This document shows positions 1-10,874 of a DNA stretch of 64,000 nucleotides, in pieces. A model generated the notes under the pieces. That model saw only the letters and a program-made list of their open reading frames with translations. It did no database searches and was not told the origin of the DNA. The first letter of the stretch is position 1; each line of letters opens with the position of its first letter. The position numbers were made by a program, and so were the translations under genes. The stretch comes from Massilia sp. IC2-278 (GTDB taxonomy: Bacteria > Pseudomonadota > Gammaproteobacteria > Burkholderiales > Burkholderiaceae_D), in contig NZ_JAJFES010000014.1 in the NCBI RefSeq assembly GCF_020708045.1, positions 1 to 64,000 of the forward strand, read 5' to 3'.

Positions 1-98
1 ATGAACATCTCCGGAGATGAGTGTGCGTCAAGATTAGTTGACATTCATATGCGCGTCAAGAAAAATTGACGATAGCGTGACCTATAGGCATGTCGTTC

Positions 99-257
99 GT
101 AGGGTGGACACCTGTGTCCACGCTGTCCCACCTTCTATGTAGATGCGGCTTTTAAAAATGCCGCCATGCTGGCATTCCATTAATTGCAAATGGCGCATAG
201 GCGCATGCGATGAGACCGCGTGGGCACAGGTGCCTTGCGCGGCCCGGCCCACCCTAC
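99..257. repeat. REPIN-like inverted pair of GTAG-headed hairpins
   Basis: Two hairpins face outward. The left one (99-123) starts GTAG and folds as GTGGACA (104-110) against TGTCCAC (115-121). The right one (216-257) is in reverse orientation, ends in CTAC, and has a longer internal loop (GGCCGCGCAAGGCACC type read from the minus strand). They lie downstream of ubiH. Similar hairpins recur through the window, always between genes. Seen directly; the REP/REPIN assignment is inferred from the GTRG head plus palindrome rule. The first 98 bases of the window show no supported gene. Confidence 0.75.
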
Positions 258-281
258 AAAAGCAACCCCAGGCCGGCAGCG

Positions 282-1462
282 TCAGTTCTGCCGATGCGGC
301 AAAAACGACGACCCGCCGCGCCGCCCATACATCATGACCTCGGCCAGCAGCGTGCGCGCCGCCTTCACCGCATCGAGCGTCGCCAGCCCCAGCCCGAGCA
401 CCGATTGCAGCGGGCCGCTGCCGACAAAGGCGCGCGCCATGGTGTCGGTAAGGGCGATGGTGAGCTTGCGGTCCTGCGCGCGTTCGTCGAGGAAGCGGCC
501 GATGGCTTCGGGACCCGGGCAGCGTGCCAGCAGGCGCGCCAGCACGGCGGCGTCGCGCAGGCCCAGGTTCAGGCCCTGGCCGGCCACCGGGTGCAGGGTC
601 TGCGCCGCATTGCCGATGGCGACGGTGCGCGTGGTGGCGTGGGCCTCCGCGTTCAGGCCGAGCGGATACGCAAGGCGCGCCGACACCTTGGTGAAGCGCC
701 CCAGGCGCCCGCCGAAAGCCTCGCCCAGTTCGGCCAGGAAGCGGCTTTCTTCCATCGCCTGCAAGGAAGCAGCACGTTCCGGCTGCACGCACCAGACCAG
801 CGCGTACTGCAAGCCATCCGCGCCTTCCTGCGGCAGCAGGGCCAGCGGCCCCTCATCGGTAAATCGCTCAAAGGCGCGATGCGGGATCGGGCTGCTGGCG
901 GCCACGCGCGCGATCACGGCATGCTGGCCATAGTCGCGCGTCTGCTTCTTGTCTTCCTGCTGGCCGAACACACCGCCTTCGGCGCCCACCGCCACCTGGG
1001 CTGTGAGGGTGCGGCCATCGTCCAGCGCCAGGGTGACCTGGCCGCCGTCCTCGGCCAGCGAGGCCACGCGCGCCGGGCGGATCACCTCGACGCCGGCCGC
1101 GTCCACCGCGCGCGCCAGCGCATCGACCACCTCGCCGTAGCGGGTGACGTAGCCCAGCGCATCGAGCCTGTGCTCGGCACGGTCCATCAGGCTGCGGCCC
1201 AGGTGGCCGCGGCGCGAGACGTGGATGCTGTGGATGGGCGTGGAAGGGAAGGGCCAGGCGCCGACTTCTTCCAGCAGCATGCGGCTACCCCAGGCCAGCG
1301 CGATCGAGCGCGGGTCGGAAATCGACTGGCCGAGCGCGCGCGCATCGATCAGGACGATGCGCTTGCCGGCGATGCCACGCCGCGCCAGCAGGGCCGCCAG
1401 GGCCAGGCCCACCGGGCCGGCGCCGCAGATCGCCACGTCATAATGATCCTGGTGCTGTTCCA

Positions 1463-1466
<4 letters not shown>
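282..1466 (-). CDS. ubiH: UbiH/VisC-family FAD-dependent ubiquinone hydroxylase
   Basis: This 394-residue flavoprotein monooxygenase most likely hydroxylates an intermediate of ubiquinone biosynthesis at the inner membrane. The N-terminal dinucleotide fold (GAGPVGLALAALLARRG, about residues 15-31) and the C-terminal FAD motif with HPVAGQGLNLGLRDA (about 320-335) are both intact, and length fits the family. The ATG at 1466 overlaps the pepP stop codon (ATGA), and a GGAGGA ribosome-binding site lies inside the end of pepP, so the two are translationally coupled. It is the last gene of the amgK-murU-pepP-ubiH operon. Which ring position it hydroxylates (UbiH, UbiF or UbiI type) cannot be told from sequence alone, so the symbol is provisional. 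Confidence 0.85.
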
Positions 1467-2805
<1,339 letters not shown>

Positions 2806-2809
<4 letters not shown>

Positions 2810-3525
2810 GCGCCGGCCTTTTTCGCCAGCGGCGCGTTCAGCTCCTCGAGCTGCTCGACCGTGCCGACGTTCACCCAGGGGCCGTTGTAGATTTCGCCGC
2901 CGATGCGTCCCTGCTCGATGAAGGTGCGCATCAGCGGGCCGATGCGCATCACTTCGCCCGGGGCGATCCCGTCGAACATCTCGGGCCGGTAGACGCCGAT
3001 GTTCGCGAAGTTCCACTTCGGGTTGCCGTCGTTGGTCAGCGAGTACATGTTCAGCCCGAAGTCGCCTTCCGGGTTGTGCCAGGGGTTCGGCGTCAGGTAG
3101 AGCCAGGCGATGTCGCGTTTTTCAACGGGAATCGGCTGGCCCAGCATGTCGCGGTCGGGCAGGGCGTCGAGCACCTGCGAGAAGTCGAAGTAGGGCGCGT
3201 AGATGTCGCCGGAGATGGCGAGGAAGGGTTCCTCGCCCAGCAGGTGGCGCGCATTCGCGATGCCGCCGGCCGTTTCCAGCGCCTTCGGCTCGTGCGAATA
3301 CACGATGCGCGCGCCGTACTTGCTGCCGTCGCCCAGCTCGTCCTCGATCATGTGGCCGAGGTGGGCGTGGTTGATGACGATGTCGGTGATCCCGGCGCGC
3401 ACCAGGTTCAGCACGTGCCAGACGATGAGCGGACGGCCGCGCACCTTGAGCAGGGGTTTCGGGCAGGTGTCCGTCAGCGGACGCATGCGCTCGCCGCGGC
3501 CGGCGGCGAAGATCATGGCTTTCAT
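2806..3525 (-). CDS. murU: N-acetylmuramate-1-phosphate uridylyltransferase
   Basis: This 239-residue nucleotidyltransferase has the signature N-terminal pocket AAGRGERMRPLTDTCPKPLL (about residues 7-26) of the sugar-phosphate nucleotidylyltransferases. Its position 20 nt after amgK marks it as MurU, which makes UDP-MurNAc from MurNAc-1-phosphate and so recycles peptidoglycan sugars while bypassing de novo synthesis (established for Pseudomonas putida AmgK/MurU). The ATG at 3525 gives the typical N-terminus directly at the first beta strand. Its stop overlaps the pepP start. The alternative, a generic mannose-1-phosphate guanylyltransferase-like enzyme, is unlikely given the neighbour. Confidence 0.88.
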
Positions 3526-3545
3526 GGGTGTTCCTGGAAAGGCGC

Positions 3546-4616
3546 TCAGAAGGTGTAGCCGACTTGCGGCGCCTTGCCGTCGCCGAATGCGTCGACGCTG
3601 TCGAGCAGGCGCAGCAGGGGCTTGAGTTCGGTGTAGCGGTTGGCGGTCTTGCGCACGTAGTCGAGCACGGTCGGCAGATCGCCCATGTAGATGGCCTTGC
3701 TGTCGCGGTAGTTCAGGCGGCAGAAGATACCCAGGATCTTCAGGTGGCGCTGCAGGGCCATGAACTCGAAGTCGCGGTAGAAGGCGTCGATGTCCGGGTT
3801 CACCGGCAGGCCGACCTGCTTGGCGCTTTGCCAGTAGCGCACGACCCAGTCGAGCACGATCTCTTCGTCCCACTGGATGTAGGCGTCGCGCAGCAGCGAG
3901 GCCAGGTCGTAGGTGACCGGGCCGTACACGGCGTCCTGGAAGTCGAGCACGCCCGGGTTGCCGGCGTCGAGGAACATCAGGTTACGCGAGTGGAAATCGC
4001 GGTGCATGAAGACCTGCTGCTGGGCCAGCACGTTCGAGGTGATGGTCTCGAAGACTTTATCCAGCTGGGCCTGCTGCGCCTCGGAGAGCGTAACGCCCAG
4101 GTGGCGCCCCAGGTACCACTCGGGGAACAAATTCATTTCGCGCAGCACGAAGGCGCGGTCGAATTCCTGCAGCACGCCGGGCTGGCTGTGCAGCTGGAAC
4201 TTGATCAGGGCGTCGACCGCGTCCGAATACATGAAGGCGGAATTGTCTGGATCGAGGCGCTGCAGGTAGGTGGTGGTGCCGAGGTCGGACAGCAGCAGGA
4301 AGCCGCGTTCGACGTCGCGCGCGACGATGTTCGGCACGGTGACGCCGGCTTCCTGCAGCAGGCCCTGGACGTGGATGAAGGCTGGGACGTTCTCGCGCTC
4401 GGGCGGCGCATCCATGGCGATCAGGGTGTCGCCCAACTTGTCGCGTAGCGCCGGCGCCACGTCGAGACGGAAGTAGCGGCGGAAGCTGGCATCGGTCGAT
4501 GCCGGGCGGCGCGAACCGGTTTCCACCAGGTTCAGCGAGCCCAGCCATTCGGTCAGCAGTGCGAGGCGCGCGTCCTGCTCGGCAGAAGTGGGGGTGTTTT
4601 GATACAAAGAAGACAT
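3546..4616 (-). CDS. amgK: Anomeric MurNAc/GlcNAc kinase
   Basis: This 356-residue aminoglycoside-phosphotransferase-fold kinase phosphorylates the anomeric hydroxyl of MurNAc/GlcNAc as the first step of the AmgK-MurU recycling route. The catalytic Brenner-type loop HRDFHSRNLMFLD and the metal-binding LDFQDAVYGPVTYDLASLLRD are present. The ATG at 4616 is preferred over one at 4673 because the extra stretch is unlike the family and crosses the promoter region. It opens the operon that continues with murU, pepP and ubiH. The same amgK-murU pair beside lptD is known in pseudomonads. Confidence 0.88.
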   Translation of the reverse strand: MSSLYQNTPTSAEQDARLALLTEWLGSLNLVETGSRRPASTDASFRRYFRLDVAPALRDKLGDTLIAMDAPPERENVPAFIHVQGLLQEAGVTVPNIVARDVERGFLLLSDLGTTTYLQRLDPDNSAFMYSDAVDALIKFQLHSQPGVLQEFDRAFVLREMNLFPEWYLGRHLGVTLSEAQQAQLDKVFETITSNVLAQQQVFMHRDFHSRNLMFLDAGNPGVLDFQDAVYGPVTYDLASLLRDAYIQWDEEIVLDWVVRYWQSAKQVGLPVNPDIDAFYRDFEFMALQRHLKILGIFCRLNYRDSKAIYMGDLPTVLDYVRKTANRYTELKPLLRLLDSVDAFGDGKAPQVGYTF

Positions 4617-4711
4617 GAAGCGTCCAGGTAAAACCGGTTGAGGAAGGCAATTCCCATATAATAAGGGATTCAATCTAAAAAATCGCCCTTTATGGTGCAG
4701 CCCAGGATTCC
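4617..4711. promoter_or_regulatory. Divergent promoter region amgK / lptD
   Basis: This 95-bp gap separates two divergent operons. A TATAAT hexamer sits at 4657-4662 on the plus strand, about 50 nt before lptD, and the same AT-rich spot reads TATTAT on the minus strand. No convincing -35 hexamer is at the ideal distance. An ATG at 4692 opens only an 8-codon frame that ends right at the lptD start (TGA overlapping ATG at 4711-4714), so a short leader peptide is possible but unproven. Confidence 0.45.
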
Positions 4712-6940
4712 ATGAGCTGGTTTACGGCCCTACCATTCCCGCCGCGGCAGGCAGTTGCCTTTTCCGCGCTCGTTACCATGGCCTCGGGGCCCTTGCATGC
4801 GCAAACCGCGCCGGCCACGCCCCGTGCAGACGAAAACGATCTTCCCGTCACCGTACGCGCCGAGGAGATCGGCGGCCGTCCCGACCGTGAGATCACCCTG
4901 GACCGCGACGTCGAGATCACGCGCGGCCAGACGAAGATGACGGCCGACACGGCCTGTTACCGCCTGGTCGAAGACGAGGTCACGGCCAACGGCAATGTGA
5001 ATCTATGGCGTTTCGGCGACCGCTACCAGGGCGACTCGCTGCAGCTGAACCTGGAGAGCGGGCGCGGCTGGTTCCTGAATCCGGAATACCAGCTGCAGAT
5101 GAACAACGCCCAGGGCCGTGCCGACCGCATCGACTTCCTCGGCGAAGACCAGGCCCTCGTGGTCGACGGCACCTACAGCACCTGCCAGGGCACGAACCCC
5201 GACTGGTACCTGAAGTCGAGCACGCTGCGCCTGGATTCCGGGCGCGACGTCGGCATCGCCGGCAAGACCATCGTCTACTTCAAGAACGTGCCCATCCTCG
5301 GCACGCCCGCGCTGTCGTTCTCGCTGTCGGGCGCGCGCCGTTCGGGCTGGCTGCCGCCCTCGATCGGCGCCGGCTCGAAGGGCAAGACCGAGGTCATGGT
5401 GCCGTACTATTTCAATATCGCGCCGAACCGCGATTTGACGGTGTTCCCGCGCATGATGTTCGACCGCGGCCTGCAGCTGGGCGCGACCGGACGCTACCTC
5501 GGCACCACCAGCCGCGGTCCTTACAGCGGCGAGACCCACTTCGAGTACCTGCGCAACGACCGCATCACCAAGACCGACCGCTGGCTGGTCGATTCGCTGC
5601 ACAACCAGCAGCTCAGCCCGGCATGGTCCTTCGGCTGGAACCTGCACGGCGCGTCCGACGACCAGTACCTGAGCGACTTCTCGCGTTCGGTCTCGACCAG
5701 CGCCGAGCGCCAGCTGGTGCGCGAGGCGTCCACCACCTACATCACCGAGTTCTGGAACATGTCGCTGCGCGCCCAAAACTTCCAGGTGCTGCAGGAGCCG
5801 GCCGCGGCCACCAATCCGGGGCTGACGATTCCGCGTCCGTATGCGCGCATGCCGCAGTTCAGCTTCCATACCGGCCGCTTCGACGTCAACGGTTTCGACT
5901 GGTCGGTTGACGCCGAGGCGACCCGCTTCACGCACTCGGTCTGGAACAGCGGCAACCGCGCGGTGGTGATGTCGCAGGCAAGCTACCCCTGGGTGCGCCC
6001 CGGCTACTACATTACGCCGAAGCTGATGCTTCATGCCAGCAAGTACGATATGGACAGCAACGACGGGCGCCGTACCGATCTGTCGCGCGTCCTGCCGACC
6101 TTCTCGCTCGATGCCGGCATGGTGTTCGAGCGCGAAACCTCACTGCTCGGCACCGCCGCCACCCAAACCCTGGAACCGCGCCTGTTCTACGTACGCACGC
6201 CCTACAAGAACCAGGATGAATTCCCGCTGTTCGACACCGGCGAAAGCGGCTTCAGTTACGCCCAGCTGTTCAGCGAAAACCGCTACGTCGGCAGCGACCG
6301 CATCTCCGACGCCAACCAGCTGACCGCAGCCCTGGTGTCGCGCTACATCGAGGGCAGCGGCGCCGAGCGCCTGCGCCTGGCCGTCGGCCAGCGTTTCTAT
6401 TTCACCGAGCCGCGGGTGCAGACCTCGGGCCGCGCGGACCAGAACCGCAAGGACCGCTCCGACCTGCTGCTGGCGGCGTCGGGCCGCATCGTCGAGAGCC
6501 TGAACGTCGACGCCAGCGTACAATACGACGCGACGAGTTCGAGCGTGTACAGCCGTAACTACGGCCTGCGCTGGAGCCCGGGCATGCTGAAGGTGCTCAA
6601 CGCCGAGTACCGCTACGTGCGCGACAGCTTCCGGAATGCCGACATCTCGGCCCAGTGGCCGCTGTCGACGCGCTGGTTCGGCGTCGGCCGGGTCAGCTAT
6701 TCGCTGCAGGACCACAAGGTGCTCGAAGGCCTGGTCGGCCTCGAATACAAGGCCGACTGCTGGGTGTTCCGGATGGGTGCGCAGCGCTTCGTGACGGCGG
6801 CCCAGTCGACCTCGACGCCGGTGTTCTTCCAGCTCGAGCTGAATGGCCTGTCGGGCTTCGGCATGGGCAACCCGCTCGACTCGTTTTACAAGAGTATTCC
6901 CGGCTATACCCGGCTGAACACCAACGTGGGCCGCCGCTGA
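4712..6940 (+). CDS. lptD: LPS-assembly outer-membrane protein LptD
   Basis: This 742-residue outer-membrane beta-barrel works with LptE to insert lipopolysaccharide into the outer leaflet. After a signal peptide ending near residue 31 (LHAQ), an OstA/LptA-like jellyroll (about 45-140, with repeated ITLDRDVEITRG and ANGNVNLWRFGDRYQGD strands) precedes the barrel, which has many aromatic-edged strands to the C-terminus. Cysteines in the N-domain (TACYRL, STCQGT) and near the C-terminus (ADCWVF) could form the inter-domain disulfides known for LptD. It heads lptD-surA-pdxA-rsmA; its partner lptE lies at 20.9 kb. Confidence 0.95.
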   Translation: MSWFTALPFPPRQAVAFSALVTMASGPLHAQTAPATPRADENDLPVTVRAEEIGGRPDREITLDRDVEITRGQTKMTADTACYRLVEDEVTANGNVNLWRFGDRYQGDSLQLNLESGRGWFLNPEYQLQMNNAQGRADRIDFLGEDQALVVDGTYSTCQGTNPDWYLKSSTLRLDSGRDVGIAGKTIVYFKNVPILGTPALSFSLSGARRSGWLPPSIGAGSKGKTEVMVPYYFNIAPNRDLTVFPRMMFDRGLQLGATGRYLGTTSRGPYSGETHFEYLRNDRITKTDRWLVDSLHNQQLSPAWSFGWNLHGASDDQYLSDFSRSVSTSAERQLVREASTTYITEFWNMSLRAQNFQVLQEPAAATNPGLTIPRPYARMPQFSFHTGRFDVNGFDWSVDAEATRFTHSVWNSGNRAVVMSQASYPWVRPGYYITPKLMLHASKYDMDSNDGRRTDLSRVLPTFSLDAGMVFERETSLLGTAATQTLEPRLFYVRTPYKNQDEFPLFDTGESGFSYAQLFSENRYVGSDRISDANQLTAALVSRYIEGSGAERLRLAVGQRFYFTEPRVQTSGRADQNRKDRSDLLLAASGRIVESLNVDASVQYDATSSSVYSRNYGLRWSPGMLKVLNAEYRYVRDSFRNADISAQWPLSTRWFGVGRVSYSLQDHKVLEGLVGLEYKADCWVFRMGAQRFVTAAQSTSTPVFFQLELNGLSGFGMGNPLDSFYKSIPGYTRLNTNVGRR

Positions 6941-6968
6941 CCGGGACCATGGATGATTTTTGACCTGA

Positions 6969-8432
6969 ATGAGTGCTTCCCAGATTATGCGTACTACCCG
7001 TTTGCATCAACTTAAGCTCGCAGCGGCGCTGCTGTGCGCGCTCACGGCCGGCACGGCCCTTGGCCAGGCAACTCCTGCGAGCACAGGCAGTGCCGGAGCG
7101 AGTGCTTCTTCCAGCGCTCCTGCAACCCCGGCAACCGGCACCGCGCCCGCCAATCCGGGCAGCGGCTTCCTGCCGCCGGCATCCAGCAACGCCAACGTCG
7201 TCGACGCCATCCGCGTGGTCGTCAACGACGAGGTCATCACCCGCAACGAAGTCACCAACCGCGTGGCCCAGATCGTCCAGCGCATGCGCGCCCAGAACGC
7301 CCAGCTGCCGCCGCAGGCCGACCTCGAGCGCCAGGTGATCGAGGCGATGATCGTCGAACGCGCCCAGGTCCAGCTGGCCAAGGAGATGGGCGTGCGCGTC
7401 GACGACCGCATGCTCGATGCCGCCATCGGCCGCATCGCCCAGGACCAGAAGCTGTCGGTCCAGGACATGCGCAACCAGATGGAAAAAGAGGGCATGGCCT
7501 TTGCCGCCTTCCGCGAAGAGATCCGCAACGAGATCATGATGCAGCGCCTGCGCGAGCACGAGGTCGACAGCAAGATCCAGGTGTCGGATGCCGAGGTCGA
7601 CACCTTCCTGGCCGCCGAAAAGGCCGCCGCCGCCGACCGCATCGAGGTCGACATCGCCCAGATCCTGGTCGGCATCCCGGCCAACGCCACGCCCGAGCAG
7701 ATCGCCGCGCGCCGCGCCCGCGCCGACGAGGTGATGCGCCAGCTGCGCACCGGCGCCGACTTCGCCAAGGTCGCCGCCACCTATTCCGACGCCGGCGACG
7801 CCCTGAAGGGCGGCGCGATCGGCTGGCGCGAGGCCGACCGCCTGCCGCCGATCTTCACCAACGAACTGCGCAAGCTGAGCGCCGGCCAGGTGACCCCGGT
7901 CATCAAGACCAACGTCGGCTTCTACATCCTGAAGCTGGTCGACAAGCGCAGCCTGGCCAGCGCCGCGGCGCAGGAACAGGCGGTGGTCGAGCAGACCCGC
8001 GCGCGCCACATCCTCATGAAGGCGACGCCGACCATGCCGATGGCCGAGGTCAAGCGCAAGCTCGAGGAAATCAGGGCCAAGATCGACAGCAAGGCCGCCA
8101 CCTTCGAGGACATGGCGCGCCAGAACTCGCAGGACAACGGCTCGGTATCCAAGGGCGGCGACCTGGGTTGGCTGTATCCGGGCGACGTGATGCCGGAATT
8201 CGAAACCGCAATGGCGGCGTTGAAGCTTAACGAACTGTCCGGCGTGGTCGAGACCCCGTTCGGCTTCCACCTGATCCAGGTCCTCGAGCGCAAGAGCGAA
8301 GACGTGACCGCGCAGAAGGAGCGCAACCGCGCGCGCCAGGTGATCCGCGAGCGTAAACTCGGCGAAGCCTTCGAGGACTGGGCGCGCGAAGTGCGCGACC
8401 GCGCCTACGTCGAGTACCGCGAGGAAGGCTGA
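6969..8432 (+). CDS. surA: Periplasmic chaperone/peptidyl-prolyl isomerase SurA
   Basis: This 487-residue periplasmic chaperone escorts outer-membrane barrels such as LptD to the Bam complex. It shows a signal peptide (hydrophobic core LKLAAALLCALTAGTALG), an alanine/serine/proline-rich linker, a SurA N-domain starting near VVDAIRVVVNDEVIT, and two parvulin domains (first near residues 225-330 with GGAIGWREADRLP, second near 345-450 with KGGDLGWLYPGDVMPEF). The true start could be the second ATG at 6987, which gives a shorter signal peptide; no strong ribosome site settles it. It follows lptD by 28 nt. Confidence 0.93.
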   Translation: MSASQIMRTTRLHQLKLAAALLCALTAGTALGQATPASTGSAGASASSSAPATPATGTAPANPGSGFLPPASSNANVVDAIRVVVNDEVITRNEVTNRVAQIVQRMRAQNAQLPPQADLERQVIEAMIVERAQVQLAKEMGVRVDDRMLDAAIGRIAQDQKLSVQDMRNQMEKEGMAFAAFREEIRNEIMMQRLREHEVDSKIQVSDAEVDTFLAAEKAAAADRIEVDIAQILVGIPANATPEQIAARRARADEVMRQLRTGADFAKVAATYSDAGDALKGGAIGWREADRLPPIFTNELRKLSAGQVTPVIKTNVGFYILKLVDKRSLASAAAQEQAVVEQTRARHILMKATPTMPMAEVKRKLEEIRAKIDSKAATFEDMARQNSQDNGSVSKGGDLGWLYPGDVMPEFETAMAALKLNELSGVVETPFGFHLIQVLERKSEDVTAQKERNRARQVIRERKLGEAFEDWAREVRDRAYVEYREEG

Positions 8433-8436
8433 GGCC

Positions 8437-9486
8437 ATGACGATGCAGGCAGCACGTCCGGCCCTGGCGCTCACGGTCGGCGAGCCGGCCGGCATCGGCC
8501 CCGAGATCGCGATCCGCGCCGCCTGGGCGCTGCGCGAGCAGGCCAACTGCGTGCTGGTGGGCGACGCTGCCTTCCTCGCGCTCACGGCCAGCCTGATCGA
8601 CCCGGCGATCCGCCTGTCGGCCCTGTCCACCCAGGCGCTGCGCAACGGCGGCCTGCCGCATTTCGGCAAGGACCGCCTTGCCGTGGTCGACGTGCCGCTC
8701 GCGGCCCATGTCACGCCCGGCCTGCTCGACCGTGAGAACGGCCGCGCCGTGCTGGCCACGCTCGACCTCGCGATCGAAGGCGTGGGGGCAGGGTGGTTCG
8801 ACGCCATCGTCACCGCGCCGCTGCAAAAAAGTACCATCAACGACGCCGGCGTCGCCTTTTCCGGCCACACCGAATACCTGGCCGAGAAGACCGGCACGCC
8901 GCAGGTGGTGATGATGCTGGCCGGGCAGCCAGGGAACGATCAACCCTATCTGCGCGTGGCGCTGGCCACCACCCACCTGCCGCTGAAGGAGGTGCCGGGC
9001 GCGATCACGCAAGAAGGCCTGGGGCGCGTGCTCGATATCCTGCAGCACGACCTGAAGACGAAATTCGGCATCGCCGCGCCGCGCATCCTGGTCACCGGCC
9101 TGAACCCGCATGCCGGGGAAAACGGCTACCTGGGACGCGAGGAGATCGAGGTCATCGAACCCGCGCTGGCGGCGGCCCAGGCGCGCGGCGTCGACGCCCG
9201 AGGGCCGTATCCGGCCGACACCCTGTTCCAGCCCAAGTACCTGCGGGATGCCGACTGCGTGCTGGCCATGTACCACGACCAGGGCTTGCCGGTCCTGAAG
9301 CATGCCACCTTCGGGCGCGGCATCAACGTCACCCTCGGCCTGCCCCTGATCCGCACCTCGGTCGACCACGGCACCGCGCTCGACCTGGCGGCGCAAGGCC
9401 TGGGCCATGCCGACTGCGGCAGCATGGAGGAGGCGATCCGCGCCGCCGCCGCCATGGTCGCGGCCAGCCGCGCCGCATCACACTAA
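8437..9486 (+). CDS. pdxA: 4-hydroxythreonine-4-phosphate dehydrogenase
   Basis: This 349-residue enzyme oxidises 4-hydroxythreonine-4-phosphate in pyridoxal-phosphate synthesis. The N-terminus GEPAGIGPEIA is the PdxA signature, and metal-binding histidines appear in SGHTEYLAEKT, NPHAGENGYLG and YHDQGLPVLKH. The start has a GAGG site in the end of surA, with only 4 nt between genes. An ATG two codons downstream is an equally possible start. Gene order surA-pdxA-rsmA is widely conserved in proteobacteria. Confidence 0.95.
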   Translation: MTMQAARPALALTVGEPAGIGPEIAIRAAWALREQANCVLVGDAAFLALTASLIDPAIRLSALSTQALRNGGLPHFGKDRLAVVDVPLAAHVTPGLLDRENGRAVLATLDLAIEGVGAGWFDAIVTAPLQKSTINDAGVAFSGHTEYLAEKTGTPQVVMMLAGQPGNDQPYLRVALATTHLPLKEVPGAITQEGLGRVLDILQHDLKTKFGIAAPRILVTGLNPHAGENGYLGREEIEVIEPALAAAQARGVDARGPYPADTLFQPKYLRDADCVLAMYHDQGLPVLKHATFGRGINVTLGLPLIRTSVDHGTALDLAAQGLGHADCGSMEEAIRAAAAMVAASRAASH

Positions 9487-9498
9487 ACGAAAGCACCA

Positions 9499-10278
9499 AT
9501 GAAACACGTAGCACGCAAGCGCTTCGGCCAGAACTTCCTGACCGATAACCACGTCCTGGGGAACATCATCGACGCCATCGGCCCGCGCCGCGGCGAGGCA
9601 ATGGTCGAGATCGGGCCGGGCCTGGCGGCGATGACGGCGCTGCTGCTGAAGGAGCTCGACCACATGCACGTGGTCGAACTCGACCGCGACCTGGTGGCGC
9701 GCCTGGAAAAGGCCTACCCGCGCGAAAAGCTGACGATCCATGCCGGCGACGCATTGAAGTTCGACTTCGGCAGCATCCCGGTGCCGGAAGGGCAAAAGCT
9801 GCGCGTGGTCGGCAACCTGCCCTACAACATCTCGAGCCCGCTGCTGTTCCACCTGGCCGAGTTCGCCCACCTGGTCGAGGACCAGCACTTCATGCTGCAA
9901 AAGGAAGTGGTCGAGCGCATGGTGGCCGAGCCGGGCACCAAGGCCTATGGCCGCCTGTCGGTGATGCTGCAATGGCGCTACGACATGGCGCTGATGTTCA
10001 TCGTGCCGCCTACCGCCTTCGATCCGCCGCCGCAGGTCGACTCGGCCATCGTGCGCATGGTGCCGACCCGGCGCCAGCTGCCGGCCGATGGCCCGACCCT
10101 GGAAGCGGTGGTGCAGAAAGCCTTCTCGCAGCGCCGCAAGGTGATCCGCAACTGCGTGGCCGGCATGTTCACCGAACAGCAGCTGCTGGACGCCGGCATC
10201 GACCCGGGCGTGCGTCCGGAGACGGTGTCGCTTGAACAGTACGTGGCGCTGGCGAACATCCTCAAGCCGGTGCAGTAA
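9499..10278 (+). CDS. rsmA: 16S rRNA dimethyladenosine transferase RsmA/KsgA
   Basis: This 259-residue methyltransferase dimethylates two adjacent adenines near the 3' end of 16S rRNA late in 30S maturation. The N-terminal KRFGQNFL, the SAM loop EIGPGLAAMTALLL, and the catalytic NLPYNISSPLLF motif are all intact, and the C-terminal domain is complete. It starts 12 nt after pdxA and ends the operon; a GC-rich hairpin follows. Confidence 0.96.
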   Translation: MKHVARKRFGQNFLTDNHVLGNIIDAIGPRRGEAMVEIGPGLAAMTALLLKELDHMHVVELDRDLVARLEKAYPREKLTIHAGDALKFDFGSIPVPEGQKLRVVGNLPYNISSPLLFHLAEFAHLVEDQHFMLQKEVVERMVAEPGTKAYGRLSVMLQWRYDMALMFIVPPTAFDPPPQVDSAIVRMVPTRRQLPADGPTLEAVVQKAFSQRRKVIRNCVAGMFTEQQLLDAGIDPGVRPETVSLEQYVALANILKPVQ

Positions 10279-10287
10279 GCTTCTTCC

Positions 10288-10308
10288 CGGCGGCCCGCGC
10301 GGCCGCCG
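10288..10308 (+). terminator. Hairpin downstream of rsmA
   Basis: An 8-bp GC stem (10288-10295 with 10301-10308, loop CGCGC) lies 10 nt after the rsmA stop, followed only by a pyrimidine stretch CTCCTTTCCC rather than a clean T-run. It may be a weak intrinsic terminator. Confidence 0.4.
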
Positions 10309-10525
10309 CGGCTCTCCTTTCCCGTCTCTCCCTCACCGAAGCGCTGCAGTGCCCGCTACTGCGCTGCACAAACACGCTACATCGCCGCCTGGCGCGCTCT
10401 GACGCCCGTTTTTTGCAGTTCGTCGCAGGCCGGTGGAAGGTGGCCGAGGTGCTTGCTAATCTACTCCCATCGAAAGCCCGAACGCAAACGCCAAGGGCCA
10501 GCCACTCAACCGAAGGGAGCCTGAA

Positions 10526-10717
10526 ATGAACGTCCTCAAACACATGGAATCGATCTTCGTCGTCGCCGCACTGCTGGTGGGTGTCAGCACCTACGCCAGC
10601 GCCGAGAGCTACAAGGCGCAAGTGCGCGCGGAATCGATGGTGGCGGTGAGCACCGGCAAGATGGCCATCGTGAAGGTCAGCGGCAAGCGCCTGGTGCCGG
10701 TTACCAAGCTCGGTTGA
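10526..10717 (+). CDS. Small secreted peptide, 63 residues, unknown function
   Basis: A short gene with a good ribosome site (GAAGGGAG, 8 nt before ATG). It encodes a clear signal peptide: NVLKHMES start, hydrophobic FVVAALLVGVST, and a cleavage site after YASA (residue 26). The mature part is about 37 residues, basic and with no cysteine (ESYKAQVR to VPVTKLG). I do not recognise a family, although similar tiny signal-peptide proteins seem common in this bacterial group. Codon use resembles the neighbours, and the gene stands alone in the gap between rsmA and the minus-strand lipoproteins. Confidence 0.65.
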   Translation: MNVLKHMESIFVVAALLVGVSTYASAESYKAQVRAESMVAVSTGKMAIVKVSGKRLVPVTKLG

Positions 10718-10734
10718 GCGGCTGGGGCAAAAAA

Positions 10735-10758
10735 AAGCCCACCGTTGCGGGTGGGCTT
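10735..10758 (-). terminator. Intrinsic terminator
   Basis: A perfect 9-bp stem, AAGCCCACC (10735-10743) with GGTGGGCTT (10750-10758), loop GTTGCG. Read on the minus strand it is followed by a run of eight T residues (complement of 10729-10736), so it is a textbook terminator for the lipoprotein genes coming from the right. It also lies just after the small peptide gene on the plus strand. Confidence 0.85.
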
Positions 10759-10874
10759 AAATCCAATTCTTTTCTGAGGAGAGTTGGAGGAGACAGGTAG
10801 GATTATGCTGCGCTACAACATATAAATCCAATTTTCTTTTGGAATGATCGTCATCAGCGCAGCCTATATCTGTC

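Noticed and set aside
1..69. 22-codon frame at the window start
   Set aside because: Too short, ends before any domain, and its true start cannot be seen.
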